Below, piece by piece: positions 34,582 through 57,005 of a stretch of DNA of 64,000 bases (positions are counted from its first letter, which is position 1; each line of letters starts with the position of its first letter). The position numbers and the translations under genes were made by a program. Source of the DNA: Patella vulgata (taxonomy: Eukaryota > Mollusca > Gastropoda > Patellidae). The notes beneath the pieces were generated by a model. That model had not been told where the DNA came from. It ran no database searches and saw only the letters and a list, made by a program, of their open reading frames with translations. Location: the NCBI RefSeq assembly GCF_932274485.2, contig NC_065882.2, positions 14,987,390-15,051,389 on the forward strand. The letters run 5' to 3'.

Positions 34582-36690
34582 ATGTGTTTCCTGTTATCAA
34601 TGGAAAATTTATTTGTTATATTTTGTATACTTGCCTTCGTGGAGAGCAGGTATGTCCTGTACCGCAAAGTGAATTTAGATGGTTCTGTCATTATGGATTA
34701 TAGTTTGTCTCTAAATGACGTGACTCTCAGCACCTGTGGAATGCTGTGCACTTCTACTCCGGGGTGTAAATTGTTCCACCATGATTCCAAATCATGCTAT
34801 CTTCTAAATTCCCCAGCTACATCTTCAATAAATATTACAGCATTTTATGGACCAGACAATTGGGCAGGTAAGAGCTACTTTTAATTGGGATATACCTGTT
34901 GGAACGATTTAGGTATTAGTGTCGTCAGATAAAGGTGTAGATTTAAGGAGCCACGGTAGGACGAAAATACGAGATCCCGTCTACGAAAAAGAAAATGGAC
35001 AGTCGGAATTCCAAATAAGAAAAGGCCTCTGCCTGGGCAAAATCCCCGTCATACATTCATGTTATTCTGTATAAGCAATTTGATAGGTCAAGACTTTAAA
35101 ATATAACAACTCTGCTTTTAATTGATGTAGAATGTTTAAACTTGATGTTAATGTTCATTAGGTGAGTGTCTTCACTGAGTTCAATGATTAAAATTTCCCG
35201 CTAAACATAAGCAGAGCAAAGCAATTTATTTGACTTTGATTCTATCTGATAGAGAGTGATGAAACTTAGTGCATAGTTGATTATCAGTCAGATTGCTCGA
35301 TAGTTTTGGAAAAGATAAACGTGCAATTAATTAATGTGTCATCTATTTATTTCGGGATTTCGGCGGGTCATATCAGCCTCACTATTGGCTTGTTCACTAT
35401 ATTGTAGTTTGTAAGCGATTCTCTTATAACGCTAAAATGGCGTATCGGGATTAAATAAAGTTATGGGGATTGGGGTAAGACGCTGGCTTCCTAGCTCGGC
35501 GGTCGCCTCGGGTGTTCGATCCCTGGATTGACCGGGACAGTTCATCCAGATTTTCCAGCGTGGTTCCCCCTTGTCAGTGATGCAGGACGTAGGGCCTGAC
35601 AAGGACATATGTCTAGTCGTTCGTATGGAACGAAAAACCGAGGTCCCGTGTACACATTGGCGTACATTCATTAGCCCAGTTCGGAGCAGAACAGTAGGAC
35701 GTTAAACCCCATTTCATTTCATTTCCTATTAAATCATTATACAATAATAATTAATTTTAGAAATTAATGGTCATATTAATTACATGGAATATAAAGTATT
35801 ATATTTTTTTTCACAAAAATATAGAAAGCTGTGATATTGAAGGATATCCTTTATTTGGTGGAAAGTTTTGCATGAGATTTTTCAATGTTCGGAAAACCTG
35901 GAATGCTGCAAAAACAATTTGTACACAAGAAGGGGGCCAACTCCTTACTATTAAGTCAGACGATTTTTTTCTGAAAAAAGAGGTGTTGGCGAAAATAGAT
36001 CAAGGTTAGTGTGTTTCAATTGTGGCTGACAAGGGACAACCCTTCGGATAGTAAGAAAATTCGATGGCCCGCGTACGTTTAACGTCCACTCGACACAAAC
36101 CTGGTCATTTCGGGACTTACACATGGTTCAATTTTATTTCAATAATTCGCTTGCGCGTAGGTTTTTTTTATATGCCCACATTTTCATGTGGACGTATTAT
36201 GCCGTCGCCCCTGTCCGTCTGGACGTCCGTCCGTCCGTCTGTCTGTCTGTCTTTGCCTGGCAGCCGCTGGTTAGCACTGGGAGGAAACCGGAGGACCCTG
36301 AGAAAACCCACACGGTTGGAAGACTTTGTCACGTACAACTGAGGAATCGAAACTCCGCCGCCAGTTGACTCAATGACAGACCTTATGATACAGCGCGCAC
36401 GTACTAACCATTCTACCACCCCCACCCCGTATTTCATAAATCTGTTTCTATTTTATAGAAATGTTTCTATCTGTAATTTAGGGAATCTATATTGGATAGA
36501 CGGTAATGATTATACAGGTGTCTGGAAGTGGAGTGATGGATCTAAAATAGAGATCAACCAATGGTTACCCAATGAACCCGTTATAAACAACGAACACTGT
36601 ATGCTCTTCAACTTCAATAATGCTCATTTGTTTAGTGATGGCGTCTGTTATTATGCTCAGCGGTTTGTCTGTGAAAAATTAAAATTGTAG
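34582..36690 (+). CDS. Secreted PAN/Apple plus C-type lectin protein, copy D
   Basis: Exons 34582-34867, 35825-36004 and 36482-36690, phase 1 at both joins, 224 residues. Same order as copy C: signal peptide, PAN/Apple-like domain (CGMLCTSTPGCKLFHHDS), first C-type lectin half (CDIEGYPLFGGKFC, TWNAAKTICTQEGGQLLT) and second half (YWIDGND, W.W.DGS, NEPVINNEHC, FVCEKLKL). It is four residues shorter than copy C because of small losses in exon 3 (after GND and in the EPV loop). An in-frame ATG at 34405 would add 59 residues, but the corresponding stretch in copy C is out of frame, so the internal start before the signal peptide is preferred. Probably secreted; ligand unknown. Confidence 0.88.
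35070..35395 (-). repeat. Helentron-like fragment in intron 1 of lectin copy D
   Basis: Same fragment and position as in copy C (27095-27395). Confidence 0.65.
35465..35730 (+). mobile_element. SINE family S1 in intron 1 of lectin copy D, internally deleted
   Basis: Head GGTAAGACGCTGGCTTCCTA and tail GTTAAACCCCATTTCATTTC are present, but the middle (from CACATTGGCGT to TTCATTAGCC) is missing compared with copy C. Confidence 0.8.
36075..36425 (-). mobile_element. SINE family S2 in intron 2 of lectin copy D, interrupted
   Basis: Orthologous in place to the C-copy SINE at 28128. It is split by about 105 bases (about 36163-36270) with ATATGCCCACATTTTCATGT, runs of GTCC and CTGGCAGCCGCTGG, a short repeat also seen in part near 31870. 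Confidence 0.75.
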
Positions 36691-37065
36691 ACTGTTGTCA
36701 TGGCACGAGGAATTAAAATTTCCAACAATAATTTATTTCAACCATAGCTAGACATGGTCCGTCTTCATTGGTCCGGAAAGGGGAGGGGGTGTAAGTGGTG
36801 ACATGGGTTATGTTAGTCCCGAAATGACCTAGTTTGTGGACATTTGTCACTCTCTCCCCCATCCCCCTAGCTCATAAGCCCAAGCTCCTCAGAGATAGGA
36901 CGTTAGACCCTATTTCAGTTCACTAGACATGTTATCTGTTGCTCATAAATATAGCTTTGCATCACAGCATATCTGTGCGCAGCGCCCGTAGGCCAAGAAC
37001 TGAAGTTCCGTTACTTAAATTGCGACTATATTAATCTGTGGGCCTATTTAGTATTCTATCCTTAA

Positions 37066-39847
37066 AGCTGAACTCCGATTACAAAACTTCAGAAATAAAC
37101 AAATACAAAACATAAAGAGCGTGTCCGCGAGAAAACCATGCAGAAGGTGCTAAGGCTTCAATCACAGATTTTGACCAAATTTGGTTTATAAGTTGAGATA
37201 GTCCCAAAACACATAAATGTGCAATATTAGATAAATCTTTCAATTCCTGTATGAGAAAATTGAAAAAACATTTTTCATATGGTGAAATTGCCAAAATCTG
37301 TCTTTTCACAAATACCAACTTTGGCAAGTCCTTACACCTTTACTATACGTAGCAGAAAGACCAAACTCACACAGTTTGTCGATGACTCAGTGCTGTTACC
37401 ACAATCAGACGATTCTGGCGAACGAGATCTGTATACGGACTGGATATCAAAGCCTGTCTAAATTCCCCATATTTCGTCACCCAAAGTTTGACGCCCTATA
37501 GCTACTTCTTTCATGGGGTGGGTTTAAAAAATTTATGCTCACGTGAACAAGCAACCTCCCAACATTTGATACAAAAAATAAAAATGACCGGAATCGACTT
37601 AACAAAAACTAGGTAAAGCAAACAATAACCCATGAAATTAATCTGTAATTTCCCTATTTTGGAGATAATTAACCTTAGTAGATGAAAAAATCCTAACAAT
37701 TTATTTTCCTTTTCATTCATATGGTGTTTACTACCAGCCCTAAAATACATTAGTATCTGTTTTATAAAAATATCTTGGAAAAAAATACTTTCAAAGGCCT
37801 GTAATCGTTCATGGCTCATCTGGCGTCGACGTGAATTGACTTCCGCAGTTGTCCACGACCTTCCATTGGAGTTTCGACGTGCTCAATCTTAACAAACATA
37901 TCCATTACTCTCAAATAGACCTTATTTTAAATAAAATAATCCAACGAAAATGAAAAATTCACCTAAAAGTGAGATTCGAACCACCAACCCCATGACTTCC
38001 CCCGACCCACCCTCTCACCGAATTGCTTGTCCCAGGGCCCATGTCGTGGGCCCTGTTCAGGGGGTGTGCCTAGGGCCTCTCTTATTCTAAATCCGGCCCT
38101 GAAGGTGCAGCTGACGGTGCCCGAGAGTTGTAGCTACCATAGTACACTGTTCAATGTCACCCACTTCGACGCCATTAGGCTTCGTTGCCGTTAATATTTA
38201 AGCTTCCACATTTCTGTATTGTAGAAATCAGTGGATGTGTCCCAAAATGAATAGTGGAAACATGCTTTGAAATTAAACATTTTGTAGCCATTTTCGGTAA
38301 CTTGTTTGAAAATGAAATCTTAAAGAGACAATACAACAAATATGTTAAAGGGACAATACGACAATACCAAATATACAATAAATACAAATACACACTTATA
38401 TAGAGTACAACATGGTACAAATAATGGCTATGGATATGATGAAAACGTATAAAAGTCAAATATTTTATTTCTCTAATTAAATTTGCAAAAAAATGTATCA
38501 TAAAAAGCTTATTTTTAGCACTTTTCAATAAGCTGTTTATTTTAAGTATGTTGCATTCCGGTCATTTTTGTTACACTTATGGATACTATGTGATTAGCAC
38601 TTTAAAACCATCCAAAGAAATTCTACTTGCGACCACGAAAGAAAAAGTTACAGTGTATCTTTTTCTGCACTATAAGGACAATGTGAATATGGTACCCTAA
38701 AACAAGTCCACACAAAATTAGTATGTACTGATTTTTTTTTTCAAATTAGTGCTGGGGTAGAAGTTGACCACCCGCTTTATCAGACAGGGTCAAAATTAAA
38801 AGGTTGCTATTCCACCATAGAATGCAGTCTGTGCTTAAAAAGGGTGATAAATACACATGTGAAAACCGCAATTTTACCCATAAAATGAATAATTCCTGTA
38901 CAGTCCTTTAGAGCGACATCAGACTGTAACCACTTCAGCATGTTACCTCTTGCCCCTAGGGGGTGTCATACCATAAGTTTGATCAAAAACTTCCAACCCC
39001 CCATCTTAGCACTTTTTGCGATTTTTGCATGGTCTTCTCGCGGATACACTCTTAACACCCTAAATAATCGCCATACTACTCCACATCCGGCTAGCAATAT
39101 TTCAACTACCAATTACCTCCTGATTGATTGGCGTTTTTTCACCAACAGTTTACTGAAAGTAGTATTGCTACCTAATTATTCTATCTGATCAGGTACACAT
39201 TATTTTACTAATTAGACTAAATAAGTAAACCACTGTGTACTTTTGCTCTAAAAATAAGAAACAACTGCCTTACCCTAAACAATAACAAATCTGCCAACAA
39301 CACCAACCAATTCTTTCTATGTTGTTGACCCTAACATCAAGGGACATAACTACTTCACAAGATGGTGAATATTTTGAAGTAAAAGCATACTTCTTTGATG
39401 GAGAGAACAACAGTTTTATTGCTGCTTTGGATATATTTTGGAACGATAATACCAGACTTTATAATACTAAACATTTCAAGAAATAAGAAGAAAAAAAATT
39501 TGTGTTGGTAGATTTGTTATTATTTTGGGTAATGCAGTTTTTCTCATATTTTTTTAGAGCAAAAGTACACCGTGATTTACTTATTTCGTCTAATTAGTAA
39601 AATAATATGTACATGATCAGACATAATAATTGTGTAGCAATAATATTTTCAGTAAACTGAAAGTGAAAAAACGTCAATCAATCAGCTGAAATATTGCTAG
39701 CCGGATGTGGACAGTGTGGTTGACAAGGCATGAACTGGGTGTGGGCGTGGCCTGCCTCTTATTTTTGTATGCCGTACAATGGCGATTATTTAGGGTGTTA
39801 ATTTTTTTATTTAATTATTTCTGTAGTTTTGTAATCGGGGTTCAGCT
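37066..39847. mobile_element. Long-arm foldback element FB2 in a TTAA target
   Basis: TTAA at 37062-37065 and 39848-39851. Termini AGCTGAACTCCGATTACAAA and its near-complement. The unoccupied site is seen after lectin copies B and C (TGCTTAATAAGTATATTAAT). The arms are homologous for about 350 bases once the nested element is removed, sharing CATCCGGCTAGCAATATTTC and AATAACAAATCTACCAAC-type words. The element without its insertion is about 850 bases. Non-coding. Confidence 0.88.
37117..39051 (+). mobile_element. 1.94-kb TTAA element N1, nested in the left arm of FB2
   Basis: Second copy of the element at 4980-6922, in reverse relative orientation and highly similar over its length. Flanked by TTAA on the right (39052-39055) and a one-base variant TAAA on the left. 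The uninterrupted arm of FB2 shows the empty TTAA at 39798-39801. Open frames inside are shared chance frames, without transposase motifs. Confidence 0.82.
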
Positions 39848-39851
39848 TTAA

Positions 39852-40379
39852 TAAGTATATTAATATGGATGAATAAGCATACTTAATATGCATGAATGAG
39901 TGTCACATGAAACGAAAAACAGAGCTATGAAGTACATGGGTGATTAATTATGTATTCTGGTAGATGGATTAATAAAATGACTAGTCGTGTATGAATGAAT
40001 ATGGAACCCCTACCCTCATCAGTTTATTTGCTTTATGTAAAATGAAATGCAATGGGGGTTTAACGGCCTATTTTTCTGCTTCGACTGGACTAATGAAGAC
40101 GTGTCGTTTTGTGTAAGATATCTTATTGTTGGCAACAATAGAGCATGAATCAAAACTTTTTAATTATTGGAGTGTAATAAATAATTGCTACCAGTGTAAA
40201 ACAAATAGAAACGCAGGAAGGGACATAACTCTCACATGAACTATTTCAGCCAACGTTTGGGAGTGACTGGCGGAATTTTTAATTTTAAATTTCTGTCATG
40301 CGATACCCCCTAAACTGAATCTTTTTAGGGATAGATCACTGTTTCAGTTTCCGAGCTTTTTCTTTAAAAAAAAGCAATT
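39852..40379. repeat. Continuation of the duplicated lectin 3' flank (copy D)
   Basis: Resumes exactly where FB2 interrupted it and matches 28984-29480 after copy C. No gene. Confidence 0.7.
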
Positions 40380-40750
40380 CCTAAATAGTTTTACATTTTA
40401 TAATTTATAAATATGTTATAGATGTTTGTATATTTTATAGATGTTTGTATTTTATAAATGTTTTTAAATATCATAGATGTTTGTATTTTATAAATGTTTT
40501 TAAATATCATAGGTTTTTAAATATCATAGATGTTTGTATTTTATAAATGTTTTTAAATATCATATAGATGTTTGTATTTTATAAATGTTTTTAAATTTCA
40601 TGGTTGTTTATAAATTCCATGGATGTTTTTATTATTTTATAAATGTTATTAAATTTCATGGATGTTTTTATTATTTTATAAATGTTTTTAAATTTCATAG
40701 GTGTTTTTATTATTTTATAATTTTTTTAAATATTTAATAATTATTTCTAT
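40380..40750. repeat. AT minisatellite, second copy
   Basis: Same 36-base class as 30340-30770, with fewer units. Confidence 0.85.
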
Positions 40751-40854
40751 TTCTTATATTTCTTAAAGATATTTTTTTATATTTATTTCTTTTTTTACAT
40801 TTATCAGGTATTTTCTATTTCGAAAATATAATTTCTTAAATATTGTTTTTTTTC

Positions 40855-42010
40855 CCCCGCATTTCTAAGAAAGCAGGTGACTATTAAAATGGGTCTGTCC
40901 GTCTGACTGTAAGTCCTTCTCTCTGCCGTCATACTTTTTGAGACACAATAACACTTCTTCTAAATGAGTTAGAATGTTCAATCTTGGTGTAGGTGTGTAT
41001 TAGGTGTCAGGTGAATACCTTGATGGAATTCGGAGACGAGCATCTTCTGCTGAGGGTAAGCAGAGATACGCAATTTGATTGGTGGACGTATTGAGACACG
41101 ATAACTTTAGTTGTAATTAAGTGAGAATGATGAAACATGGTGTATTGTTTCATTACATCGATATTTGAACTATATTCGATAATGAGCATTTTCGCCTTAG
41201 GCAAATTGGGGGGTTGGATGGCTGAATGGTTAGGGTGTATCATAAAGTCTGTCATTGAGTCGACTGGCGTGGTTTCGAATCCCCGGTTGTACGTGACTAG
41301 GGGTAGGGTCGCCTGTCCAACCTCGTGGGTTTTCTCCGGGTCCTCCGGTTTCCCCCCACTGCTAAAGACCCCTATGAGCAAGCGAATTATTGAAATAAAA
41401 TTAAACCATATGTTAGTCCCGAAATGACCTAGTTTGTGTCGAGTGGACGTTAAACCCCATTTCTCTCCCTCTCTCTCCCTTAGGCAAATTAGAGACTTCA
41501 ATCTGATTGAACACAATAATTCTTCTTTTAATTGAGGTAGAATCTTCAAACTTGGTGTAGGGGTTTATTAGGTGATTGCCCTGACAGAGTTCAATCATGC
41601 ACATTCTCCACTAAGGCTAAGGAGATAAGCAATTAGATTGGTTGAGGCTTTGGAACACGATATAAACTTTGGTTTTAATTGGGTGAGTGCGATAAAACTC
41701 CGAGTATAAATTCCTTACCTCAATACTTTGACTATGTTCGATGAAGAGAATTTGATTGGTCGAGACTTTGTAACATAACAACTTGGCTTTTAATTGATGC
41801 AGAAGGTTTAAACTTGATGTAGATGCTTATTAGGTGAATTTTTTGACTGACTTCAATGATTAACATTTCCCGCTAAGGCTAAGAAGAGCTAAGCAATTTC
41901 TTTGGTCGATGCTTTGGGACAAGATAACTTTGATTGAAAGTAATGGAGAGTGATGAAAATTAGTGTATAGTTTCACTACAAGATACTTGACTGAGTTTGA
42001 TAGTGAACAT
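40855..42010 (-). mobile_element. Tandem-core (Helentron-like) element, copy 3, minus strand
   Basis: Begins with the reversed 3' end (AAGAAAGCAGGTGACTATTA, AAATGGG, CTGTCCGTC) and contains several reversed core units (AGAGATACGCAATTTGATTG, AGATAAGCAATTAGATTGGT). The 5' end is missing. An S2 SINE is nested inside. The 180-residue open frame at 41007-41549 is a mosaic of the two repeats. Confidence 0.55.
41207..41490 (+). mobile_element. SINE family S2, full length
   Basis: Head GGTTGGATGGCTGAATGGTT (box A), box B GTGGTTTCGAATCCC, tail GTGGACGTTAAACCCCATTT and (TC)n. Confidence 0.88.
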
Positions 42011-42025
42011 TTTACGCTTAGAGGT

Positions 42026-42185
42026 GGATTGAATGGCCGAATGGTTAGCGCGTGCGCGCTGTATCATTAGGTCTGGCGTGGTTTCGATTCCCCGGTTGTA
42101 CGAGACAATGATTACGGTCACCTGTCCGACCTCGTGAGTTTTCTTCGGGTCCTCTGACCTAGTTTTGTCGAGTGGCCGTTAAACC

Positions 42186-42217
<32 letters not shown>
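42026..42217 (+). mobile_element. SINE family S2, internally deleted
   Basis: Head GAATGGCCGAATGGTTAGCG and box B GTGGTTTCGATTCCC are present; the region between TCCGGGTCCTC and CCTAGTTT is missing. Ends in a long (TC)n run, just before the beta-tubulin promoter region. Confidence 0.82.
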
Positions 42218-42221
<4 letters not shown>

Positions 42222-42395
42222 ACAGAATTTCAAGTGTTAAAAATAAACACACACACATCTACAGTGTGCACAGGAACCCGAATAGCACGCGCGTTCTACA
42301 CCTGTTATATGTATGATGCTGGCAGGGCGCCATTAGACACAGCAAAAATATAACAAAGAATAAAGGAATAAAAAAGGAGGAATAAAGGTGAAAGA

Positions 42396-53332
<10,937 letters not shown>

Positions 53333-53801
53333 ATATTTATATATTTAAATACTTTGTAACAAAAATACATGTGTTATTTGTCATGGCGCTTTTGACAGTT
53401 TAATAAGCAGAACTATATAGGATTATCTGTTGATAATTGCATTAAATTTTATATTTTATCATGGCGCTTTACACAATTTATTCAAAAATGTATAAATCTA
53501 TTTATTAACTGTTGCAATTATAAACCTATTTATTAATTTTTTGCATTTATATTTAACGTACTGCCTACCATGCTTAATGTTATTTAGTTTTGTGGAAAAC
53601 TCTGAATGAGAGGTGTCAGTAGCTGGAGGAGTGGCGTGCAATGGCGTACCTAGGAATCTGAGCGCCTAGGGCCAAAGAATGATTTCGACCTATTTTACTA
53701 TAAAAAGAGTAAAAAAAAACAACAACAGTAAAATGATAGGCGTTTCATAATTGTACCGAATAAATGTTATAACAAGTATAATCTTAATATTGTAGTACTA
53801 G
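53333..53801. other. Beta-tubulin 3' flank, no gene
   Basis: AT-rich. A repeated phrase (T(A/T)TTTATCATGGCGCTTT-type) occurs near 53380 and 53455. No clear AATAAA lies close to the stop. Confidence 0.45.
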
Positions 53802-53805
53802 TTAA

Positions 53806-54166
53806 ACATACATTATGCAAGAACTAAATCGGTCTATTGCAGGTCTTTTTTTAGGCCTGAAATGTTATCTAAATCAACTCTAGATGGCATCGCTAGCCTG
53901 CTATCTTTACTGTATTATGAGCCGATTTACTGCATAAATCTTTCCTTGACGGTTTAACGATTAAATTGATAATTGAGACTATGCTGTTTATCGTACTGGC
54001 TTTAGTAATGATGATTAAGGCTAGCCGAAAATTTCAACCGCTTAGTTCTCGGTTCATAGTGGATCAATTTGAATGAAATTTTCAGCAAATTGCCTTTACA
54101 TTATCTAGTTTTTAACTATTATAGTGATAACTGCCAACTCGTTATCGAATCTCCCATAATATATCT
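53806..54166 (+). mobile_element. TTAA-flanked MITE family M2, copy 4
   Basis: TTAA at 53802-53805 and 54167-54170. Ends ACATACATTATGCAAG and CCATAATATATCT. Confidence 0.82.
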
Positions 54167-54276
54167 TTAATCGTTTTGTGCGGGCGTGGCATGCAGTGGC
54201 TTGTCAGTGGTTCTCAACGCCCTGGGGCAAAGACACCTTAGGCACCACACCACGATAAGTCATAATTTCGGCTTAA

Positions 54277-54856
54277 AGCCTGGCTCGCACGGGTCTTCTC
54301 CATTCTGCGTAACCCCTCGTGTCAGTTAGCGTATATCAATGTGCGCTATGTGGAACCAAGATACCGTATGTCGGATTTGGGTGAGGTAAAGGTACAACTG
54401 AGGCGCTACAAAAGCCGCATCGTTTTTTAAACACAAATGTGACGCAAATAGTAACGCCCTATAAATCTTTTTGTATACGTTATTAATATCTGAAGACGCC
54501 TATAAAGGGATAGACAGCTAGCTTATATTTGATTTAATGTATGTCAGAATGAAGTAAAGTGGTGAATTTTTTACCTGGACGTATTTTTGATTTATGTATG
54601 TATCTATCTACCGTACACATAGAAGTACTCGTACTTTAATATAAATATGCATATGTTGTGAAATGTGTTGCGTTTGCTTAGCCTTTTGCGGCAACTGGCG
54701 GCCATAAACCACTTGCGGCGACACCAGTGTGAAGCTATGGTTGCGTCATATGACGTACATTTTGCCTAGGTTTAACGCAGCGATAATATGGCGTCACCAC
54801 GGAGTTACCCTACGTCCCACCTCCGCCAGAGTAACGCACGCCTCTTTGAGACAGGC
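54277..54856. mobile_element. Possible TTAA-flanked MITE
   Basis: TTAA at 54273-54276 and 54857-54860, with weakly inverted ends AGCCTGGCTC and GAGACAGGC. Internal CACCAGTGTGAAGC and CGGCCATAAACCACTTGCGG. The ends match only over about ten bases, so this is tentative. Confidence 0.4.
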
Positions 54857-55009
54857 TTAAGAAGAGGGGCATTTTTTCATGACAGGACAAAACGACCGTC
54901 TTCATTAGAAGAAAATCGAAAACCCCATTTCATTTCTTTTCATTTCCCGACATCATTTCACAGCGAAACCAGGACAAAGCTTATCGCTTTAGTCTCTTTC
55001 TATAAGAAA

Positions 55010-55342
55010 CAGCTAAGTGGGTAAGACGCCTAGGGGTCGGGTGTTCGATCCCTGCATTGGCAAAGAAAGTTCATCCAGATTTTCCGGCATGGTTCCCCCC
55101 TTGTCAGTGAAGCAGGAAGGAGGACCTGACAAGGATAACTGTCTAATCGTTCGGATGGGACGAAAATCCGAGGTCCCGTGTAAAAGATCCCTTGACAGTT
55201 GGAATTCGATATATGAGTAGGTCGAAGCGCCGCTGTCAGGGCAAAATTTCCCTCATAGCACAGTGCATGGCGTATACCCGTCTTCATTAGCCCAGTCGGA
55301 GCCGAAGTGTAGGACGTTAAACCCCATTTCATTTCATTTCTA
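55010..55342 (+). mobile_element. SINE family S1
   Basis: Head AAGTGGGTAAGACGCCTAGG with a short loss in the anticodon-like region, box B GGGTGTTCGATCCC, tail GTTAAACCCCATTTCATTTC. Confidence 0.85.
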
Positions 55343-55404
55343 TAAGAAACACAATTACATAATGTAGTCAGCACTGTAGTATAAACTCGTTACACCTTGT
55401 AAAA

Positions 55405-55690
55405 AGTTGAAATGAAATGGAGGTTTAAGGTCCTACTTTGCTGCACAACAGGGCTATCGAAGACGGGCAGACGCCATACAGGGCGATTTTTCCCGGGCTG
55501 CGGCGTGTCGGCCTACTCTTCGCCGAATTCCAACTGTTATTCTACGTACACGCCAACGAGTTCATGTTGCTAGACAGACACTTCGTCATGAACCACTGAC
55601 GTTTGGAGGAGGGGGTGGGCGTGGAAATTCCGGGGAACTCCTGGATAGTGAACAGGCGCCTTAACCACAAACTCACCACAGCGCCCGTAA
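55405..55690 (-). mobile_element. SINE family S1, diverged
   Basis: Minus strand: TGAAATGGAGGTTTAAGGTC tail, GGGCAGACGCCATACAGGGC, AACTCACCACAGCGCCCGT head. Decayed more than the neighbouring copy. Confidence 0.7.
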
Positions 55691-56363
55691 AACGCTGAAA
55701 GATAAACAAAAATAATGCTAGTAACAAAAGCGAAAATAACTATCGGGCCGATGCCAATCTTGATGCAACGTTCTTCTAAAAATACCAAGTCTCCGCCAAT
55801 TCGAGTATTGAAACTTTTCATGCTTCTTCTTTTGACAATTGCGCTGTGATTGATGATGTTCGATGTTTGATATGACGTGACAATTTCTAGACGGGGGTGA
55901 TGACACCATGGTTGAGCCCCGGTTTATATTAGAACACTCGCACTATACATGTAGTTCTCAAGAAACCATAAACATTGACCTCAGACTTGAACTGTGACCT
56001 TTTAATTAGTTCATATTTTATTTTACTCTGCCGGTTATATAAAATAATAAATGTCGTCTGAGTTGCTTTATTGTTTACGTCAAAATAGAAACAAAAGGAA
56101 AGAGAACGTGATAGCAGATAATATGCAGGGGTTTGTGTATAAATAAAAACGAAGAAATGAAAAAAAAACCAACCCCAAAATAAACCAATTAAAATGATTT
56201 ATGATATGACGTCAACATAAGAAGAGGAGTGAACTGTCTTGTTCGCTTCACCGTTTAATCTCCCACAGTTTAAAGTTAGCTCGTTCCACTAAGGCTGATT
56301 ACTTTTGACGTTCTTGTCTGTTATGCCGGGTTGGAATCGTTTGGTCCATATACCTATACCCGT
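55691..56363. other. No gene seen
   Basis: AT-rich. Overlapping minus-strand frames at 55542-55909 have no recognisable motif and overlap the SINE in part. Confidence 0.5.
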
Positions 56364-56587
56364 ATGAAATGAAATGGGGTTTAACGTCCTACTGTTTTGC
56401 CTGGGAAGCGGTACTATGGCCACTGTATACACAGGTACTCGGTGTTTCGTGCCATCCGAACGACTAGACGGATGTCCTTGTCAGACACACGTCCTGCACC
56501 ACTGACTACTTCTCGGCTAATGCAGGGATCGAACACGCGACCCCCAGGCTAGCGAGCCAGCGTCTTACCCACTTAGCCACCGTGCCC
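56364..56587 (-). mobile_element. SINE family S1, internally deleted
   Basis: GAAATGGGGTTTAACGTCCT tail joined directly to GGGAAGCGGTACTATGGCC, and a complete head ending TTAGCCACCGTGCCCC. Confidence 0.82.
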
Positions 56588-56814
56588 CTCCCCCTCCTCA
56601 GTAAATAAGACCTTCAAAGTTTAGCTTTAGATGCAGGCGACTTCGTCCTGCTTTTGACACAATACCCGCCTCTCCCAAATTACAATATGAATCTACGACC
56701 ATCCTCGACAAGTTCATCGAGTATTTTTCTGACATAACAAGATGTCATACTAGAGAAGCTCTAATTAAGATTGGAAATATGTCAGATCATGAAACGTCAT
56801 CGGGGGGGGGGCTT

Positions 56815-57005
56815 GGTAAGGGAAAGTGTATGGTCATTTGGATGGGACGAAAAACCAAGGTCCCATGTACACTTGGGCGTGCACGTAAAACTTTGACAGT
56901 TCGAATTCGAAATAAAAGTAAGCCATAGGGCAAAATTACCCTCATAGCACACTTTATGACGTATACCCTTCTGTCGGCGTCGACCAGTAGGAAGTTAAAA
57001 CTCCA
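56815..57005 (+). mobile_element. SINE S1, 3' portion
   Basis: GGATGGGACGAAAAACCAAG through CTCATAGCACACTTTATGAC to AAACTCCATTTCT. Confidence 0.7.

Noticed and set aside
41007-41549. 180-residue minus-strand open frame
   Set aside because: It runs through an S2 SINE and reversed tandem-core repeat units; the protein is a mosaic of repeat translations found elsewhere out of frame.
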